A DNA stretch of 64,000 bases, taken from Rubricoccus sp963708165 (lineage in GTDB: Bacteria > Bacteroidota > Rhodothermia > Rhodothermales > Rubricoccaceae). The translations under genes and the position numbers were made by a program. The number at the start of each line of letters is the position of its first letter. The first letter of the stretch is position 1. Where the stretch lies: the NCBI GenBank assembly GCA_963708165.1, contig OY970187.1, positions 496,001 through 560,000 on the forward strand. The letters run 5' to 3'. Shown piece after piece: positions 60,281-64,000 of the stretch. Under the pieces are notes generated by a model. That model ran no database searches, had not been told where the DNA came from, and saw nothing but the letters and a program-made list of their open reading frames with translations.

Positions 60281-60345
60281 GTAGGGACACCATGCATGGT
60301 GTCCGTACGGGTCGGAGATCGTAGGGGCGGCATACGCCCGCATTT
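60281..60345. repeat. Perfect 20-bp palindrome and adjacent GTAGGGG element
   Basis: GGACACCATGCATGGTGTCC at 60285-60304 is a perfect palindrome preceded by GTA. A second, shorter one follows at about 60325 (CGTAGGGGCGGCATACGCCC). Two CATs of the first lie at candidate methyltransferase starts. These resemble the palindromic MITE-like elements known from many genomes. Confidence 0.7.
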
Positions 60346-60395
60346 CAGCGCCAGAGGCCTCTGGCGAGACGGAACCCGTCCTCTGGCGCCAGAGG

Positions 60396-61430
60396 CTAGG
60401 CGGGCACGGCGTCGGCCCAGCGGAGGTCGGGGCGCAAGCGACCGGAGTCGAGAAGCTGTTGGAGATGCGCGATGCGCGAGTAGCGCGGGCCCTCGAAGGT
60501 CTCGGGCTGAAGGTCCAGGCCGGTGAGCGCGTCGCGGACTTCGCGGACGCCATCGCGGACGGTCCACTCGGGCGTCCAGCCCAGGCGGTCGGTGATCTTG
60601 TCGAACGCGACGCGGTAGCTGCGCGCGTCGGGGCTTGCGCCCTCGGCGAACGTCACGTGCGTGCCGTCCACTTCCTCGCCCACGATCTCCGCGACCTGGC
60701 GGATGCGGTAGTTCTCGGACGCCGCGCCGACGTTGAACGCCTCACCCCTTACGGCCTCTGGCGGCGCGTCGAGCGCGGCGCCGAACGCCGAGCACACGTC
60801 GCGGACGTGGACGAGCGGGCGCCAGGGGCTGCCGTCGCTCTTCATGCGGATCTGGCCTGTGGCCATCGCCCATGCGGTGAGGTTGTTGACCACCAAGTCG
60901 AAGCGGAGCCGAGGGCTCACGCCGTAGACCGTCGCGTTGCGCATGAACACGGGCGCGAAGCTGTCGGTCGCCAGAGGCTTCAGATCACGCTCGGCGAGCA
61001 CCTTGGCCTCGCCGTAGGGCGTGACGGGGTTGAACGGCGCAGTCTCGGTCACGGCGTCCTGCCCGGCGGCGCCGTAGAGGCTGCAGGAGCTCGCGAACAC
61101 GAACCGGCCGACGCCTGCCTCGCGGGCCATCTTTGCCAGCCGGATCGTCGCGCGGTGGTTGACCGCAAAGGTCAGGTCGGGGTCCAGGTTGCCAAGCGGG
61201 TCGTTGCTGAGGTTCGCGAGGTGGACCACGGCGTCGAAGCCGTCCAACGCCTCTGGCGTGACGGCGCGTACATCGGCCTGCGTGGCGTCGGGCGCCAGAG
61301 GCTGGTCGCCAAAGGCACAGGCGGCGAACAAACCACTGTCCAGGCCGCGGACGGTGTGGCCTGCGTCGCGTAGAGTCGTAGCCATCACGGTACCGATGTA
61401 CCCGTCGTGGCCGGTGAGGAGGATGCGCAT
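60396..61430 (-). CDS. NAD-dependent epimerase/dehydratase (extended SDR)
   Basis: A 344-residue nucleotide-sugar SDR. MRILLTGHDGYIGTVMATTL carries GxxGxxG; LDSGLFAACAF and VVHLANLSNDPLGNLDPDLT follow. FASSCSLYGAAG and NPVTPYGEAKVLAERDL give the Ser, Tyr and Lys of the active site. RWPLVHVRDVCSAF-type and FNVGAASENYRIRQVAEIVG segments are in the C-terminal half. It resembles the SDRs that sit with a C-methyltransferase and an RfbC epimerase. First gene of the sugar cluster. The specific NDP-sugar is unknown. Confidence 0.85.
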   Translation of the reverse strand: MRILLTGHDGYIGTVMATTLRDAGHTVRGLDSGLFAACAFGDQPLAPDATQADVRAVTPEALDGFDAVVHLANLSNDPLGNLDPDLTFAVNHRATIRLAKMAREAGVGRFVFASSCSLYGAAGQDAVTETAPFNPVTPYGEAKVLAERDLKPLATDSFAPVFMRNATVYGVSPRLRFDLVVNNLTAWAMATGQIRMKSDGSPWRPLVHVRDVCSAFGAALDAPPEAVRGEAFNVGAASENYRIRQVAEIVGEEVDGTHVTFAEGASPDARSYRVAFDKITDRLGWTPEWTVRDGVREVRDALTGLDLQPETFEGPRYSRIAHLQQLLDSGRLRPDLRWADAVPA

Positions 61431-61555
61431 GAGAGGATGCAGAGCGTTCGCGTACGATAGCGCGAAGACCGTGCCGATCCTCTCCGTGCTGCCCGCTCCT
61501 CTTTTAGCGGGACATCGTGGCTTCGCCAGAGGCCTCTGGCGGAACAGACCGACGC

Positions 61556-61590
61556 AAAAAAGCGCCCAGCGAGTGGTGGTCGCCGGGCGC
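61556..61590 (-). terminator. Rho-independent terminator for the 61612 gene
   Basis: Read on the minus strand: GCGCCCGGCGACCACCAC...GCTGGGCGC forms a stem (GCGCCC/GGGCGC at 61562-61567 and 61585-61590) followed by six T (61556-61561). It is the only textbook stem plus T-run terminator found in this window and ends 22 bases after the gene's stop. Confidence 0.8.
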
Positions 61591-61611
61591 TAGAGAGCCG
61601 AGCCGAGAAGG

Positions 61612-61893
61612 CTATGCCTCGGAGAGGTAGACCTCGAAGTTGTTGCCGTCGATGGACCGGCTGTTCACCACGTGGTTGTCCTCGAAGTTGCGGCGCATGT
61701 AGTTGCGAATGCCTTGCACTTCGTTCTTGGTCGCCTTGAAGACGAGCACTTCGCCCTTCTTCAGGTCCGCGAACCGCTCCCCGATGGGGCTGTACTTGCT
61801 GCGGCGGCGGCCGCGCGTGGATTTACGTGTGCTGGCCTCGGTCGAGGTGATGGTCTCGAACTCGAACGGCTTGGCAGATTTGGACTTCGCCAT
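61612..61893 (-). CDS. Small basic protein of unknown function
   Basis: A 93-residue protein, ATG at 61893. The N-terminal third is basic and disordered-looking (AKSKSAKPFEF, ASTRKSTRGRRRSKYSP); the rest looks like a small alpha/beta fold (GERFADLKKGEVLVFKATKN, GIRNYMRRNFEDNHVVNSRS, NNFEVYLSEA). No family is recognised; RNA or DNA binding is plausible from charge. It has its own intrinsic terminator and a candidate promoter, suggesting strong, independent expression. No decamer occurs inside it, which fits a highly constrained gene. Confidence 0.65.
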   Translation of the reverse strand: MAKSKSAKPFEFETITSTEASTRKSTRGRRRSKYSPIGERFADLKKGEVLVFKATKNEVQGIRNYMRRNFEDNHVVNSRSIDGNNFEVYLSEA

Positions 61894-61943
61894 GATGTGC
61901 GTTTGGTAGATGATGTGCGGCCGGAACCTCCCGACCACTCGCT

Positions 61944-61951
61944 CCAAGGTA
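61944..61951 (-). promoter_or_regulatory. Candidate -7 element for the 61612 gene
   Basis: The minus strand reads TACCTTGG about 50 bases before the ATG, close to the Bacteroidota TAnnTTTG box. The surrounding 61900-62110 has lower G+C and no decamers, as a promoter region would. A -33 TTG is not evident. The remainder of the 61894-62241 gap holds two decamer hairpins. Confidence 0.3.
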
Positions 61952-62174
61952 TGCCTTCTTGAGACAGAAGTTGCACGAGAAGATAGATGTTTGCGGCCTC
62001 TTTACAGCTACACGCTCCGTACACCCCGCTACATGGCACTTTGCACACCTCACGAGCTAACGGCTCAATGCGCCACGGAGCGGTCTCGTTCGAACGCATT
62101 ACCCCGTGCCCTGCAGCGTGACGACGCGAGAGCATCGGACTCGACCCTAGATCATCGCGCCTCTAGAACAGAAC

Positions 62175-62241
62175 GTGCCTCTGGCGGAGGATTCCGCCAG
62201 AGGCACAGAGAGATACAGAGTGGCGCCAGAGGCCTCTGGCG
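62175..62241. terminator. 13-bp decamer hairpin and palindrome after the topoisomerase gene
   Basis: GTGCCTCTGGCGG (62175-62187) is perfectly complementary to CCGCCAGAGGCAC (62194-62206) with a six-base loop AGGATT. Closer to the gene, GCGCCAGAGGCCTCTGGCGC (62223-62242) ends at the stop codon. Together they form the likely terminator of the minus-strand topoisomerase gene. Confidence 0.6.
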
Positions 62242-64000
62242 CTACTCTCTACCCGGCAGGTGGATCTCGATCGGGTCTGGCGTGGCGGCCCGGAGCGTGC
62301 CCTTCGAGATGATCGTCGAGCCCTTGTTGCCGCGGTTGCTCACCTCAAACTTGGTCGTGCGGACGGTCTCGGGGCGCCCTCGACTTGTCTCAACGTCGAG
62401 CCCACGGCGCGCGGCGTCGCTCACAGCCATGCCCAGGATCTTGTCGTCCTTGGGTGCGAGACGCATTGCGATCACGCCCTTGGCCGCACTTTTGAAGACT
62501 GGTATTTGCCGGACGGGGAAGATCAGCGCGCGGCCTTGTTTGCTCGCGAGGCACACGTTTTCGTCGCCAGAGGCCAGTTCGGCGCCAACCACGCTCTCGC
62601 CCTTGCGTCCGCGCATGAACACGCGACCGTTTTTGTTGCTCGGCTCCTCGAACGCGCTCGTTTCCGCGCGGACCGCCAGGCCGTCGGTCGAGACGGCCAC
62701 GATGTACGGGCCGACCGATGCGGCCGCTGGCGGCGCGCCGTCGCCCGCAAACAGTTCGGGCGAGGCCTCGCCGTCGATCTCCGCGATGCCACGCGGGAGC
62801 ACGCGCTCGTCGAAACTGACGACGCCGATCACACGCTCCTTGTCTTTGAAGTCGAAGTACTTCTGAATCGGGTCGCCGTATCCCGTGGTTGCGGGTAGAT
62901 CGTCCACGCGGGCGGTGTAGCAGCGCCCGGCGCTCGTAAAGAATCCGACGCCAGCCCGCGTGCTCGCGCCCAGAGCGTGCATCACCTTGTCGCCCTCGCG
63001 CACGCGGATCGCATCCAGCGCGGTGTAGGAGCGTTGGCGCTTGACCCAGCCCTCACGCGTAACGATCACGTACACGTCCTCGGCGATGATGTAGTCCTCC
63101 GCGACGTACTCTACCACGGCATCTGGCCCGGCGATGGTACTGCGGCGCGCATCGGCGTACTTCTTTTTGGCCGCCAGAAGCTCCTTGCGGACCATGCGCC
63201 AGCGGCCGGTCTCGTCCGCTAGAAGCGCGCGGATCTCGGCAGCGCGAGCTTCTTTCTCGGCGAGTTCCTTGCGGATGGCGTCGATCTCCATCTGCGCCAG
63301 TCGGTAGAGCTTGATCTCCAGGACGGCGTCGGCTTGGAGTTCGTCGATGCCGAAGCGGTGGCGCAGGCGTTGGCTGGCGTCGCCTTTGTTCTTGCTCGCG
63401 CGAATGATGCGGATGGCCTCGTCCAGCGCGTCGAAGACGATGACGAAGCCCATCAGGATGTGAATCCGCTTTTCGAGCTGTCGCAGTTCGTGCTCCAACC
63501 GGCGCGTGACCACGGCCAGGCGAAAGTCGAGGAAGTGCTGAAGCGCAGATTTGAGATCGAGCTTCTCGGGCGCGCTGATTTCCGGGTTGTCCGTCGGGAC
63601 GAGGCACGTCAGGTTGACGTGGAAGCGGCTCTGGAGCGGCGTGTGCTTGAAGAGGTACGCCATCGCGGCCTCGGCGCTCGCGCCACGCTTGATCTCCAGC
63701 ACGATGCGCACGATGTCCGTGCTCTCGTCGCGGATGTCGACGATCTGCGGCACCTTCCCCAGCCGGATGTGGTCTGCGATCTTCTCGATCAGCGACGACT
63801 TGGTCATCGCGTACGGAATCGACGTGATGATGACTTTGCCCTTGCCCTCGGTCTCGTATTCGCCGCGCACATCGACCGTGCCTTCGCCAGAGGCGTAGAT
63901 CTTGGCGAGCTCCTCTGGCGTGTTGAGAATGCGCCCGCCGGTCGGGAAGTCCGGGCCCTTGACGTGCGTGAGCAGGGTTTCCAACCGCGCGTTGGGGCTC
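62242..64000 (-). CDS. DNA gyrase/topoisomerase IV subunit A, C-terminal part
   Basis: About 585 residues, running off the right edge, so the catalytic Tyr domain is outside. Visible: LLTHVKGPDFPTGGRILNTP, IITSIPYAMTKSSLIEKIAD, the coiled-coil and helical gate (VVTRRLEHELRQLEKRIHIL; RHRFGIDELQADAVLEIKLY), and C-terminal pinwheel blades (YVIVTREGWVKRQRSY; GRVFMRGRKGESVVGAELAS). The classic GyrA box (QRRGGKG) is not found, favouring a ParC-like role, but the two cannot be separated safely here. It cuts and passes DNA duplexes with ParE or GyrB. Only two or three decamers occur, in loops. Confidence 0.88.
   Translation of the reverse strand, partial: SPNARLETLLTHVKGPDFPTGGRILNTPEELAKIYASGEGTVDVRGEYETEGKGKVIITSIPYAMTKSSLIEKIADHIRLGKVPQIVDIRDESTDIVRIVLEIKRGASAEAAMAYLFKHTPLQSRFHVNLTCLVPTDNPEISAPEKLDLKSALQHFLDFRLAVVTRRLEHELRQLEKRIHILMGFVIVFDALDEAIRIIRASKNKGDASQRLRHRFGIDELQADAVLEIKLYRLAQMEIDAIRKELAEKEARAAEIRALLADETGRWRMVRKELLAAKKKYADARRSTIAGPDAVVEYVAEDYIIAEDVYVIVTREGWVKRQRSYTALDAIRVREGDKVMHALGASTRAGVGFFTSAGRCYTARVDDLPATTGYGDPIQKYFDFKDKERVIGVVSFDERVLPRGIAEIDGEASPELFAGDGAPPAAASVGPYIVAVSTDGLAVRAETSAFEEPSNKNGRVFMRGRKGESVVGAELASGDENVCLASKQGRALIFPVRQIPVFKSAAKGVIAMRLAPKDDKILGMAVSDAARRGLDVETSRGRPETVRTTKFEVSNRGNKGSTIISKGTLRAATPDPIEIHLPGRE

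Noticed and set aside
62085..62100. GTTCGAACGC as a possible tRNA T-arm
   Set aside because: No acceptor or anticodon stems can be paired around it.
1..64000. tRNA, rRNA, transposase or integrase genes
   Set aside because: I looked for T-loop signatures (GGTTCGAATCC type), rRNA segments and transposase motifs on both strands and found none I could support. A dedicated search could still find a divergent RNA gene.
1..64000. The decamer as a phase-variable invertible-site or Chi-like motif with strand bias
   Set aside because: Both orientations occur with similar frequency within single genes (for example 2438-3150), so I see no strand polarity as expected for Chi.

Overview
This is a GC-rich stretch (roughly two-thirds G+C by eye) of a bacterial chromosome, probably from the Rhodothermota/Bacteroidota side of the tree and most like the marine Rubricoccaceae. 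The pointers are type IX secretion (T9SS) style C-terminal sorting domains, a PorV/PorQ-family outer-membrane protein, BamD, a long Ser/Thr kinase with TPR repeats, DUF6174 lipoproteins, and weak Shine-Dalgarno sequences. The lineage is inferred from gene content; no 16S or tRNA gene is visible.

Layout. 1-5.3 kb: end of proC, a secreted TonB_C protein, an eroded ECF sigma factor and a Ser/Thr kinase. 5.7-10.5 kb: valS (frameshifted), three tandem DUF6174 lipoproteins and an FxLYD-like lipoprotein. 11-12 kb: a dehydrogenase of the diaminopentanoate dehydrogenase/DapB-like group. 12.2-17.4 kb (minus): potassium-uptake operon trkA-trkH-ktrB plus a four-helix-bundle sensor without an output domain. 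17.8-21.8 kb: a thioesterase, then a disturbed segment with decayed genes, a motif-free glycosyltransferase, and a junction joining two truncated genes. 22.3-30 kb: copper ATPase and, further on, a small HMA chaperone, with a minus-strand operon CotH kinase - HlyD - VTC - DUF4956 between them. 30-37 kb: unknown secreted proteins, a large HExxH/beta-propeller/beta-barrel protein and pyrD (frameshifted). 37.6-47.4 kb: GH3 glycosidase, CPBP protease, two barrel paralogues, a lipoprotein/T9SS cargo/PorV-like trio and an M50 protease. 47.5-56.3 kb (minus): acylphosphatase, phenylalanine hydroxylase, small membrane proteins, thioredoxin-like protein, GH3, nadD, bamD, and an overlapping fabI-DoxX-M1 peptidase set. 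56.7-61.4 kb: photolyase and a deoxysugar cluster. 61.6-64 kb: a small basic protein and a type II topoisomerase A subunit running off the end.

The outstanding feature is a hyper-iterated 10-mer, GCCTCTGGCG (complement CGCCAGAGGC). It lies between genes, often as head-to-head or tail-to-tail pairs forming perfect 18-bp palindromes at gene ends, and inside genes in all six reading frames, where it writes short peptides (ASG, PLA, LWR, PEA, ARG, RQR). It is often part of 15-20 bp tandem duplications, including inside copA and across stop codons. It is missing from the lower-GC glycosyltransferase segment and from the 3' two kilobases of the kinase gene. It resembles the cyanobacterial HIP1 octamer in behaviour but not in sequence.

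Several conserved genes (valS, trkA, pyrD, a sugar methyltransferase, a VTC gene) are interrupted by single-base frameshifts, nearly all of them one extra base. Part of this is probably sequencing or assembly error; these genes are annotated across the break and the break is stated.
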